Of a DNA stretch of 22,615 nucleotides, positions 7,688 to 15,150 are shown one piece after another. The DNA is from Thalassiosira profunda. Its lineage: Eukaryota; Bacillariophyta; Thalassiosirophyceae; Thalassiosirales; Thalassiosiraceae. The notes under the pieces were generated by a model, which saw nothing but the letters and a program-made list of their open reading frames with translations, did not search any database and was not told the DNA's origin. The translations under genes and the position numbers were made by a program. Location of the stretch: assembly GCA_036939355.1 (NCBI GenBank), contig JALLAP010001123.1, positions 1-22,615 on the forward strand, given 5' to 3'. How positions within the stretch are numbered: the stretch's first letter is position 1; each line of letters starts with the position of its first letter.

Positions 7688-10600
7688 ATGGTCTTCGTCA
7701 ACACTGAATTTTTCGCCACCCTGCCGGTTGATGCTGCAACACAAGTTCTTCAAGGCGTCGTGAATGAAGCCATACAGAGCCACGGCGACAGCGGTGCTCT
7801 CCGCCGTTCGTTTGAGGAGGCCATCAGGGCGGCGGCCCTTCAGGAGGTATCCCCGGTGCCGCCTCCGGGCCTTCGTCCTCCCGGGGGATCAGCCGTGGCC
7901 GGGCCTTCTCTGCAGGTCGGACGGGCGCCTGCGCCGGCGCCTCAGCAATTGCCACACATCCCAATCCTGGGACGCACCGCTGGGGGAGACGGCGAGGACG
8001 GGGATGGGAGCTTTGGCTCTCGTCCCGATGACGGGAGTGGGGCAATCCCGGCAAATGCCTCGTTTCTGTGGAACTTCAGAAATGCTTCGTTTTGGGAGCG
8101 ACCCCGCCGCCCCGCAGGAGAGGGCGATGACGGGAGCGGGAGCCAAGGCATTGCACACTCCCTACTGCAACTCGCCACCGCCCAGGCCAACGGAGCCAGC
8201 GGGGGGCTCGGCGCCGAGGCGGGAGCAGAGCGGGAGGATGTAGTGGAGGAGACAGAGCGGGAGGGCGACGCACTGGATGTCGGGGAGGGTGCCGGCGCCG
8301 GGGGATTTGACGCCCAAGCGAGCCGCCTCGTCACCAATCTTTCGCGCGTCATGCTCTTCAAGGCTTTGGGCGGGGATGCCATCGACAAGTCCAAGGTGAT
8401 AAATGAGGCGCGAGGGGAGGACCTAAATCAGGAGTGGCTGGCCAATGCCGCCATGGACGAGGCCGAGAAGCGCTTGATGGACGTCTTCGGATTCGAGGTG
8501 AAACAGGTCTCTGAGAAAATGATGGACGACCTCCCCGACCACTTCAAGACGCGGTATTATCTTACCAACGAGGTGGCCGACGACGACGAAGGGTCGCATC
8601 GCCGCGCCCTCCATTCTGCGAATGCCGCCAAGGCTGCGGAACGGGCGCTGCTCATGGCCGTCCTGGCGTTTGCCTACTGCAAGGGGGCCACGCAGGTTCA
8701 CGGGGGAGTCATGCAGGGGGCCGGGGAAAAGACACGGTGGATCACGGAGCACGATCTCTACGCCCTGCTGCACGCCGTGGACGAGAACATTCCGGAGGAG
8801 CCTCCCAGTGCGGAGGGAAAGAAGCGCAGTCGCCAGAGCGCCGGGAGCCGACTGTTGCCGGACGCCGCGTCGGGGGAGGGGGCGGGGCAGACCCCCGACA
8901 TCGACGTCCTCCTCGAGCAGTTCGTGGCGATGGACTACCTGCTACGGGACAATATCAACGAGCCGGAGGAGCAGGGGGGATCGTCCCAGAGCGACGGTGG
9001 GAAGGTCGTCGCGTACGCCATGGGACCGCGGTCGGTTTTGGAGATCAGTCGGCGGCAGATCATTCAGTTCTGCTCCGGTGTGTTGGGCTACGAGCAGCCC
9101 GACCCGACCATGATGGCAGAGATTGACAAAGAAGATGAAGAGGAGGAGAGCGAGAGCGAGGAGGAGGAAAACGAAAGCGAGGAGGAGGAAGAGAGCGAGA
9201 GCAAGGAGGACAGCAGTGAGCAGTGCGCACCATCAGTGTTCGAAGGCAATGCCGAATATGGCGACGGCAATGTCGAATATGGCGACGGCAACGCCGAATT
9301 TGGCGGCAGGGGAGGGTTCTCGTCGTCCGAGGACGATGCCGACAGCATGAACGACAACACCAGCGACAACAAGGCCGAAGTCGAGGATAGCCACAGCGCC
9401 GAAGAGGACGACGACGATGGGAGCCTCGTGCTGTCCGAGGAAGAGGCCGACGAGGACGAAGAAGCGGATGGAGACGAGGACGATGACGCGAGCCTCGATG
9501 ATGGTTGGCAGTTCGACGCCAAAGTGTACGCTGATGCAGACATCGAATTGCAACGTGTCGTGGCCGAAGGCAGCAGTATGGACGGCGTCTCGTCTTTTAA
9601 GGACTTGGGCTACAGCAAGTACAGCCCCAGAACCCGGTCGGGGAACGTGTCGGGCGTGTATCTTTCCGTACACAAGGAGGGAGACGGGTCGTACCTCGTC
9701 AAAATTGGCAAAGGTACAAAGGATAAGGTGCCGAAGGGAGATTACAATCAAAAAAAGGGCCCCCTTGACGGACGTTGCTACTGTGCGCAAACCTACCGCG
9801 GCAGCTATGGAATGGTGAGAGTGTACAAGGCGCCTGGCATCCTGGGGAAAATGGTTCCGGCTCTGGAGAAGATGATCAAGATACACTCCGCGTCTTTTAA
9901 GGGAGAGGAGTACACAGGCTCGGAGACGTTTCGAATGTCGAGCAAAACGCAGGCCCTTCGATTTCTGCGCAGAATCGATTTCTGGATTCAAAAGTTATTC
10001 GATGAGCGGGAGTTGACGGTTCCAGCTTCTGCGACGGAAATGGAGGGAGGAAAGCAGATCTGTCTCCGGCGGCAAGATGAGGACGTCAGTCGGTCCATAT
10101 TCTACTTCAGGAACAGAAAAGGGCTTGCTGGTGCTGGCGTTGCTTATAATCCTGGCGGTGGTGGAGGCGGCAACAGAGACGTCAAGCTTCGCGCGGACAA
10201 ATTCAGAGGTGAGTAAATCTTCTCTCACTCAATGTGTCTGTTTCAATTGAGAGATTCCTGCTCTGACTCGCTCTTTTGTTTGTGCAGCATTCTTCTCGCC
10301 GTTGGATTTTGACGCAAAGGTCGACTACCTTCTAACAGACGAGGGGAAACGGCGCCGCAAATGGAAGCCAGTGGAAGCGTGGAAAAAAGAAATGCGCGCA
10401 ACATGGGATAGTCTGCCTCTGCGCAAGACCGAGCGACTCATCTCGATCAATGTCTACAGAGACAGGAAAATGCAAGTCGAAATTGAGTCACACGAGAAAC
10501 TCGGCGAGAGGCTAGACGAGATCGTCACGTTTCAGACCCAATATGACTGCCCTGGAAAGTATCCCGACCCAAACGCTGGTCAGCTGACGAGCGACGAACG

Positions 10601-11345
10601 GAAACTTGGCAAGCTTATACAAAACTTCCATAGGAATTGGATTCTTCCGAATTCAGATGTGGGTGAAGAATATGCGGAGCTGTACTGGTCTCTGGGGATA
10701 GCCGAGTTCGAACGAAAGCCAAAGCGGTGGAAGAAGAGAGCGAAAGCGCCCACGAAAGCCGCCCGCGAACGTGGGAACCGGCGTGGCAGCTTCTACTCGG
10801 ACAAAGAGAAGAAGCGGATGGCCGACGTGAGGGCGCGCAGCATCTTCACCAACGCAGACTATGAAGCGTGGAGGAAAGCAACAAACGCGCCGGGCCCAGC
10901 GAATGGCTATCAGTTTGTCTACCCCGCCGACAATGATTCTGATGATGAGATCGTCCTTTACCAGTCGTCGAATAGGGCCGATGCCATCCGTGCCATGGCA
11001 GAGTTGGCGGAAGGAGAACAATTGGGCGATGCTGTGAAGTATAATAATAGCAGCGGAATGCGGGGAAAAGTCGACACCGACGAACGTTGGAATGGTCTTT
11101 GGATCAGGAGCTACGGAGAAACGGACGATGGCTGGTGCAAAGGCGGACAGGCCAGGGCAGCAAAACGGGAGTGGATCGCTAGCATGAAGCAAAAGAAGGC
11201 TGTTGCTCCTGCAAAGCGTCCAAAAACATGGCCATCCGGTCCACTCCAACTCGCAAAAAGCGAACGAGGACACCGACGGATAGACTTGAAGCAACAGAGA
11301 CATTCAAAAGCCGGGCGACGGGTCGGGGACGCTGATGCTAAATAA
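7688..11345 (+). CDS. NSE3: NSE3/MAGE-domain protein fused to a GIY-YIG (T5orf172-like) domain
   Basis: The model is join(7688..10208, 10288..11345), 1192 residues; ATG 7688 (CACGATGG) starts MVFVNTEFF. Residues 1-205 are Pro/Gly-rich. Residues about 208-475 are a MAGE homology domain: SRLVTNLSRVMLFKAL, then AEKRLMDVFGFEVKQV, ALLMAVLAFAYCKGA, an inserted loop, and YAMGPRSVLEISRRQIIQF, matching the GPR..E motif of NSE3. In SMC5/6, NSE3 pairs with NSE1 and NSE4 and binds DNA. Residues about 478-607 are very acidic. Residues about 655-765 show SGVYLSV, LVKIGKG and EKMIKIHSASF...YTGSETF, the GIY, YIG and Glu..His pattern of T5orf172/MUG113 GIY-YIG domains. Exon 2 encodes a basic Trp-rich tail with a weak helicase-associated-like segment. 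NSE3 is usually about 300 residues, so this is either a fusion or two unresolved genes. AATAAA overlaps the stop. Confidence 0.75.
9245..9307 (+). repeat. Three tandem 21-nt units in the acidic linker
   Basis: Units 9245-9265, 9266-9286 and 9287-9307 each encode G-N-(A/V)-E-(Y/F)-G-(D/G). They are in frame inside the acidic linker between the MAGE and GIY-YIG regions and differ by a few bases, so copy number may vary between strains. Confidence 0.85.
10209..10287 (+). other. Intron of the NSE3-GIY-YIG gene (79 nt)
   Basis: The donor is AG|GTGAGT at 10209 and the acceptor is TTTGTGCAG| ending at 10287, with a pyrimidine-rich run before it. The unspliced frame meets a stop at 10214-10216. Splicing (phase 1) joins exon 1 to the open frame that ends at 11345. 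Confidence 0.85.
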
Positions 11346-12545
11346 TAAATATCTCCAAAAATGGGGACCGAGCTGGTAGCAAATACAATCTTTGCCACGC
11401 CGCAAGGGTTGTGGGGCCTCGACGGGTGTGCCGTTCTCGTCCTGGACGATATCGACCTCGAGCGCGGAGCCGCCGGTGTTGGTGAAGACAAGAGGGATGG
11501 TGGTGCTGTTGTCCGCGTCGTCCACCACGAACGATTCGGGCATGATGACGGCCAGCTCCTCGGCGCCTTCTTCGAGGAAGCGACCACGTTTCTTCTTCCT
11601 GATGGGCACCCTCAGGCCCTTGGTAGCCACTTGCTCGCAATTCTGCATCCGGTGCACGAACGAGCTGAACTGGACCTTCTCCCTCTTGATGGAGGATTCC
11701 AGGTTAATGGATGAGTCAAGATAGACTAGATCAGTGATGTCTCTGGTCATGGTGGTGTAGGGGTACGCAGCCGAGATCACGTCCTTGGACGTGATCTCGG
11801 CGACCATCCTGGTATCCTGGCTCGACGCCGCGACAGCCACGGAATTCCAGGGCCCACCGGGCGCGCGTTCTTGGACAGATACAGTTTTGTCGTCCAAGGA
11901 CTGGTCCAGAAGCTCAACGCCGCTGAAGTAGTAGTTGAAGTCGTAGTTGAAGTCGCTCTTGTTGGACTCGGCCTCGGTGAACTCCATCGTGCGCACGGAC
12001 CTGTCCATGAGCACGCCCGTGACTGCATTCTTCTCCTTGACCCTAAGGCTAATGTTGTCGCGCGACCAGAAGGTGCGTTTGTCGCTGACGACACCGCAGT
12101 TCGAAAAGATCCTCGGTTCCTTGGCAACAACCTTGCGCGCAACCTTGAAGTCGACGATTCGAAGCTCCTGGCATTCGACGCAGAGCTTCTCGACCGCGAA
12201 TACCTCTTCCTCCGCCTCGAGCTGGAGCTGGCGACCGCCGCGGAGTCCGGACGACGGCTTGAGCTCGACCTCGGGGGAATGCGCCTCGAGGGAGCCACGG
12301 GCGCCGGCTCCGTCCTCGAGGGCGCGGGCGGTCTGCGAGCGCACGATGGGGACGAGAGAGGAACGAAGAGAGTCAGGCGATGGATAGCACATCATATGAA
12401 TCCTCGACAAGGCGCAAGGGTGGGGGGCGAGGGCGGGGCGCCCTCCCCATGTCCAATCGTCACTTACGGTGGACTCCGCGTGGACGCCGCCGCCTCCGTA
12501 GGCGAGGGCGGCGAGGGTGGCGAGGGCGGCGAGCGTGAGCTTCAT
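11304..12545 (-). CDS. Unidentified secreted protein with N-terminal signal peptide
   Basis: The model is complement(join(11304..12332, 12468..12545)), 368 residues. ATG 12545 begins MKLTLAALATLAALAYGGGG followed by VHAES, a typical signal peptide with cleavage near HA/ES; the upstream in-frame extension to 12680 would hide it. The body has a Cys-rich patch (EKLCVECQE), an aromatic/Asn stretch (SDFNYDFNYYFSG), a basic run (RKKKRGRF), and then a beta-rich end (IPLVFTNTGG...EVDIVQDENGTPVEA). No family was recognised. After GTPVEAPQPL the text loses protein character, and its last 42 bases overlap the 3' end of the NSE3 gene, so the true C-terminus may be missing. The motif EVDIVQDENGTPVEA recurs in the ORF at 7241-7513. 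Location is inferred to be secreted or endomembrane. Confidence 0.6.
   Translation of the reverse strand: MKLTLAALATLAALAYGGGGVHAESTVSDDWTWGGRPALAPHPCALSRIHMMCYPSPDSLRSSLVPIVRSQTARALEDGAGARGSLEAHSPEVELKPSSGLRGGRQLQLEAEEEVFAVEKLCVECQELRIVDFKVARKVVAKEPRIFSNCGVVSDKRTFWSRDNISLRVKEKNAVTGVLMDRSVRTMEFTEAESNKSDFNYDFNYYFSGVELLDQSLDDKTVSVQERAPGGPWNSVAVAASSQDTRMVAEITSKDVISAAYPYTTMTRDITDLVYLDSSINLESSIKREKVQFSSFVHRMQNCEQVATKGLRVPIRKKKRGRFLEEGAEELAVIMPESFVVDDADNSTTIPLVFTNTGGSALEVDIVQDENGTPVEAPQPLRRGKDCICYQLGPHFWRYLLFSISVPDPSPGF
11770..11801. repeat. Perfect 15-bp inverted repeat with 2-bp spacer inside a CDS
   Basis: The left arm 11770-11784 (GCCGAGATCACGTCC) and the right arm 11787-11801 are exact reverse complements around TT. 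The palindrome lies in the coding region of the secreted protein, where it encodes AEITSKDVISA. Confidence 0.9.
12333..12467 (-). other. Intron of the secreted-protein gene (135 nt)
   Basis: On the minus strand the donor is ACC|GTAAGT (first base 12467) and the acceptor is GCTCGCAG| (last base 12333). Its length is a multiple of three with no stop, so the gene also reads through unspliced. The consensus sites and the position just after the signal peptide support splicing, giving AEST|TARALED. Confidence 0.75.
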
Positions 12546-12905
12546 GGTGGACGAGGTGTGTTGGAAAAGATTTGGCGCTGTCGAGAAAAAAGTGAGCCAA
12601 AAGAGGCGAGGCAAGCGGACCGACGAGCGCAGCCAAAATCGGCAAGTCCGGGCGCGAGAAGGCGCGGGGCGAGAGAACAAATCCGCGAGAAGGCGCCGGC
12701 GAGAGAAGGCGAACGCGTCAGGTGTCTAGGATGTCTTTAATAAACATATCTCCTCTAGTACACAAGATTGCAATTGCAATGTCATGAATATATTTATTTC
12801 TTACCTTTTTTGATGACTACTAAATCTGGCTGGGCAGTTGTCAGAACAGGTCAGAGAGACACCAAGTGGTTTTTAACAACTGTCTAGGGCCCTTTTATTT
12901 AACGC

Positions 12906-13114
12906 AGACGGCTCGCCCTCCTGTTATCACTTGACGTGTGCGTCTCACAGACATGGATTCGCACGTTCTCAAAAGTGCCGCCAACAAGCTCAAAAAAAAA
13001 AACGAGGAGGAATGAACCAAGACGGCTCGCCCCACTTGACAGCGTCTCGCTCAAGTCACGTCGCTGACAAAGATTAACCCTCAGTTTGAGGGTTTACTGG
13101 GCTCTCAAAAGTGC
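12906..13114. repeat. Degenerate direct repeat, two copies of about 110-135 bp
   Basis: AGACGGCTCGCC occurs at 12906-12917 and 13020-13031, CACTTGAC at 12928-12935 and 13033-13040, and TCTCAAAAGTGC followed by (C/A)GCCAA at 12967 and 13103. The same order with different spacing points to an old tandem duplication with indels, possibly a mobile-element remnant. Confidence 0.6.
13076..13094. repeat. Small hairpin, 8-bp arms
   Basis: AACCCTCA and TGAGGGTT are exact reverse complements around GTT. The hairpin lies inside the second repeat copy and accounts for part of the extra length relative to the first. Confidence 0.6.
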
Positions 13115-13135
13115 AGCCAAAACACTTACCTAAAC

Positions 13136-13165
13136 AAAGGAGGAAGGAGAAGGAAGGAGGAGGAA
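13136..13165 (+). repeat. Polypurine tract
   Basis: These are thirty uninterrupted A/G bases built from AGG and AAGG words. After two pyrimidines-containing steps, more purine-rich sequence follows to 13195. It is noncoding. Confidence 0.8.
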
Positions 13166-13561
13166 CAAGCACGAGGGGAGGAACAGGAGGAGAAGTGCTT
13201 TTGGCTGTCCGAGGTTTATGAAGAACCGTGTACTTTTTCCCTGAGTTATTTGATTAACGAGTGGCTACACAGCGGGAAAATCCAACTTTCCTGCACCAGT
13301 GTACTATCTACAAATCTAGAGGTATCTTCTACTTTACGAAGCTCTCTGCAACGCATTCTACAATACCTACTTGAGGGCAGGCAGAAAGGGGTGCTGTTGG
13401 TGCTATCGGTGGCAGCGCATGAGAGTGTCATCAACTTTAGAGAGTAGTATGCTAATAGTTTGGCACAGCCTAGTGTGCCAGGCGAAACATCTCGCCAATC
13501 GACAGTGCTGGTGCCTGGCCTAGTTCGTTCAATTGATGTTTCAATTATACTAATTGACCTA

Positions 13562-15013
13562 TCAAAACAATGGCACAAACGCATCGTCGTCACCGGATGC
13601 TGCGTCCTCGCCCTCGGCATCCCCGCCCAACGATCCAAAGAATTTCAGCGTGCCCTCCAGCGCCGCAACGAACGCATCCACGTCCTCCTTCGTGTTGTAA
13701 AAGTACAGGCTCGCCCGCGCCGAGTGGCTGAACCCCAACGCCCGGTGCAGCGGCTGGCAGCAGTGATGCCCCGCCCGTATCGCCACGCCCTCCACGTCCA
13801 GGAACGTTCCCAAATCCGACGGATGGACCGCCCCCGCCACGAACGCGCAGAGGGCCGCCCGGTCGGTGCCCACGGGCGGTCCCAGGATCGTCACGCCGTC
13901 CACGCCCTCGAGCCGTCGTCGGAGGTAGCCGGCCAATTCCACCTCGTAGGCGTGGATCCGGTCCATCCCGATGGCCTCGAGGTAGTCCACCGCGGCGCCC
14001 AGGCCGACGGCCTGGGCGATGGCGGGGGTCCCCGCCTCGAACCGCGCGGGGGCGGGGGCGTACGTCGCGTGCGTCATGTACACCTCGTCGATCATCTCGC
14101 CCCCGCCCTTGCAGGGCGCCATGGCATTGAGGACGGATTCTTTGCCCCAGAGGAAGCCGATGCCGGTCGGGCCGCACATTTTGTGCCCCGAGGCGGCGAG
14201 GAAGTCCACCCCGAGGGATTGCACGTCCACCGGCATGTGCGGGACCGATTGACACGCGTCGAGCATGATTTTGGCCCCGGGCGCCGCGTCGCTTCGGACA
14301 ATCTCCACAATCTCCTTGACGGGGTTGATGTTCCCCAACACGTTGGACACGTGCTGCACGCTCACGAATTTGGTGTTGGGCCCGACCAGTTCTCTGAAGG
14401 CGTCCAGATTGAATCCCCCCGTTTTGCCGCAGGCCGGCACGTACTTCAAAACTGCCCCCGTGCGCTCCGCGACCATCTGCCACGGCACAATGTTCGAGTG
14501 GTGCTCCGATTCCGTGATGACAATCTCGTCGCCCTCCCGAAAGTACAACTCGCGCGCGTTCGCCGGCGCCTTCCCGCAGGTGTGCGACAGGGACGTCGCC
14601 ACCAGATTGATCGCCTCCGTCGCCCCGCTCGTGAACACAATTTCATTTCGACTGAGCGTCAGCGCGTCCGTCACCGCCGTGGGCTTTTGGGAGGTGGCCG
14701 CCGAGTCCAAATACACCAGCCGCTTGGTGCCACCCGGGGATATGTTGCCATCGTCGTCGAAGCGGGTGGCGAGGATGGGAAAGTCGGCAAGGACCGAGGG
14801 GGCGAGGGCGGCGTCGTTCAGGTGGAAGTCGCGCCACCACGGGGCGTCGCCTTCCTCGGCGGGGGGTGCGGCGGGCGGGGTTTGTGACGAGGCCACCGCC
14901 AGCGCCGGCGGGCGCGAATCTGCCGCGCGGTGGGCCGGCGGCGGGGCGAAGGCGGCCGCCAGGCCCAGGTGCAGCGCCGCTATTGTGAGGACGCGCTGCT
15001 GGGCATTCGGCAT
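13562..15013 (-). CDS. sufS: Plastid-targeted cysteine desulfurase SufS, with a missing internal block
   Basis: SufS is a PLP enzyme that takes sulfur from cysteine as a persulfide for Fe-S cluster assembly in the plastid SUF pathway. ATG 15013 gives 483 residues. Residues 1-22 form a signal-peptide-like stretch ending AAAFAPP, the diatom plastid junction with Phe22. Family motifs: YLDSAATSQKP, EIVFTSGATEAINL, SEHHSNIVPWQ, the PLP lysine K278 in SGHKMCGPTG, RFEAGTP, and the active-site Cys418 in RAGHHC. Between VTDAL and SRNEIVF (near 14648-14662) about 38 residues usual for the family are absent, including the NVHRG-H segment that lines the active site. The gap is in frame with no N. The longer frame to 15490 overlaps the divergent KsgA gene and is rejected. 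Confidence 0.9.
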   Translation of the reverse strand: MPNAQQRVLTIAALHLGLAAAFAPPPAHRAADSRPPALAVASSQTPPAAPPAEEGDAPWWRDFHLNDAALAPSVLADFPILATRFDDDGNISPGGTKRLVYLDSAATSQKPTAVTDALTLSRNEIVFTSGATEAINLVATSLSHTCGKAPANARELYFREGDEIVITESEHHSNIVPWQMVAERTGAVLKYVPACGKTGGFNLDAFRELVGPNTKFVSVQHVSNVLGNINPVKEIVEIVRSDAAPGAKIMLDACQSVPHMPVDVQSLGVDFLAASGHKMCGPTGIGFLWGKESVLNAMAPCKGGGEMIDEVYMTHATYAPAPARFEAGTPAIAQAVGLGAAVDYLEAIGMDRIHAYEVELAGYLRRRLEGVDGVTILGPPVGTDRAALCAFVAGAVHPSDLGTFLDVEGVAIRAGHHCCQPLHRALGFSHSARASLYFYNTKEDVDAFVAALEGTLKFFGSLGGDAEGEDAASGDDDAFVPLF

Positions 15014-15150
15014 GGTGGAGCGGGAAGTGAGGCAGGCGAGGCGTTCGTTTGGGTGGACTGAGATTTTCAGCCACTCATTTTTGCAAAGAACAAAGACCCC
15101 CACCTCGCTCCACCTCCACCTCCCATCCCCTCCACACCTCTCCTGCCCCA
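15014..15150. promoter_or_regulatory. Short divergent promoter region, SufS / KsgA
   Basis: Only 137 bp separate the start codons of two genes that are both predicted to encode plastid proteins. The right part, upstream of KsgA, is C-rich with CCACCTCCA words. No binding site could be named. Confidence 0.5.

Larger units (their letters stand above)
12546..13561. other. Gene-poor 1-kb region with degenerate repeats
   Basis: This region holds the promoter of the secreted-protein gene (right after 12545) and the 3' flank of SufS. In between are an AT-rich part (about 12735-12830) with a 14-bp palindrome ATTGCAATTGCAAT at 12767-12780, a degenerate direct repeat (12906-13114), a hairpin, and a polypurine tract. 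Short open frames occur at 13250-13447 (+) and 13246-13638 (-), but neither has an ATG-led domain. Confidence 0.5.

Noticed and set aside
9233..9991. 252-codon minus-strand frame over the NSE3 fusion
   Set aside because: Antisense of the acidic linker and GIY-YIG region. The plus strand has the domain motifs and the spliced continuation.
12546..12680. N-terminal extension of the secreted protein
   Set aside because: It would hide a textbook signal peptide that starts at ATG 12545.
12739..12744. AATAAA as a poly(A) signal
   Set aside because: No plus-strand gene ends nearby; it is more likely chance in an AT-rich patch.
13250..13447. Leu/Ser-rich 65-codon + frame in the gene-poor gap
   Set aside because: It starts with TTG, has no domain, and overlaps an equally long minus-strand frame.
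13460..14887. 475-codon + strand frame over SufS
   Set aside because: It is Arg/His/Val-rich antisense of a gene with unmistakable SufS motifs on the minus strand.
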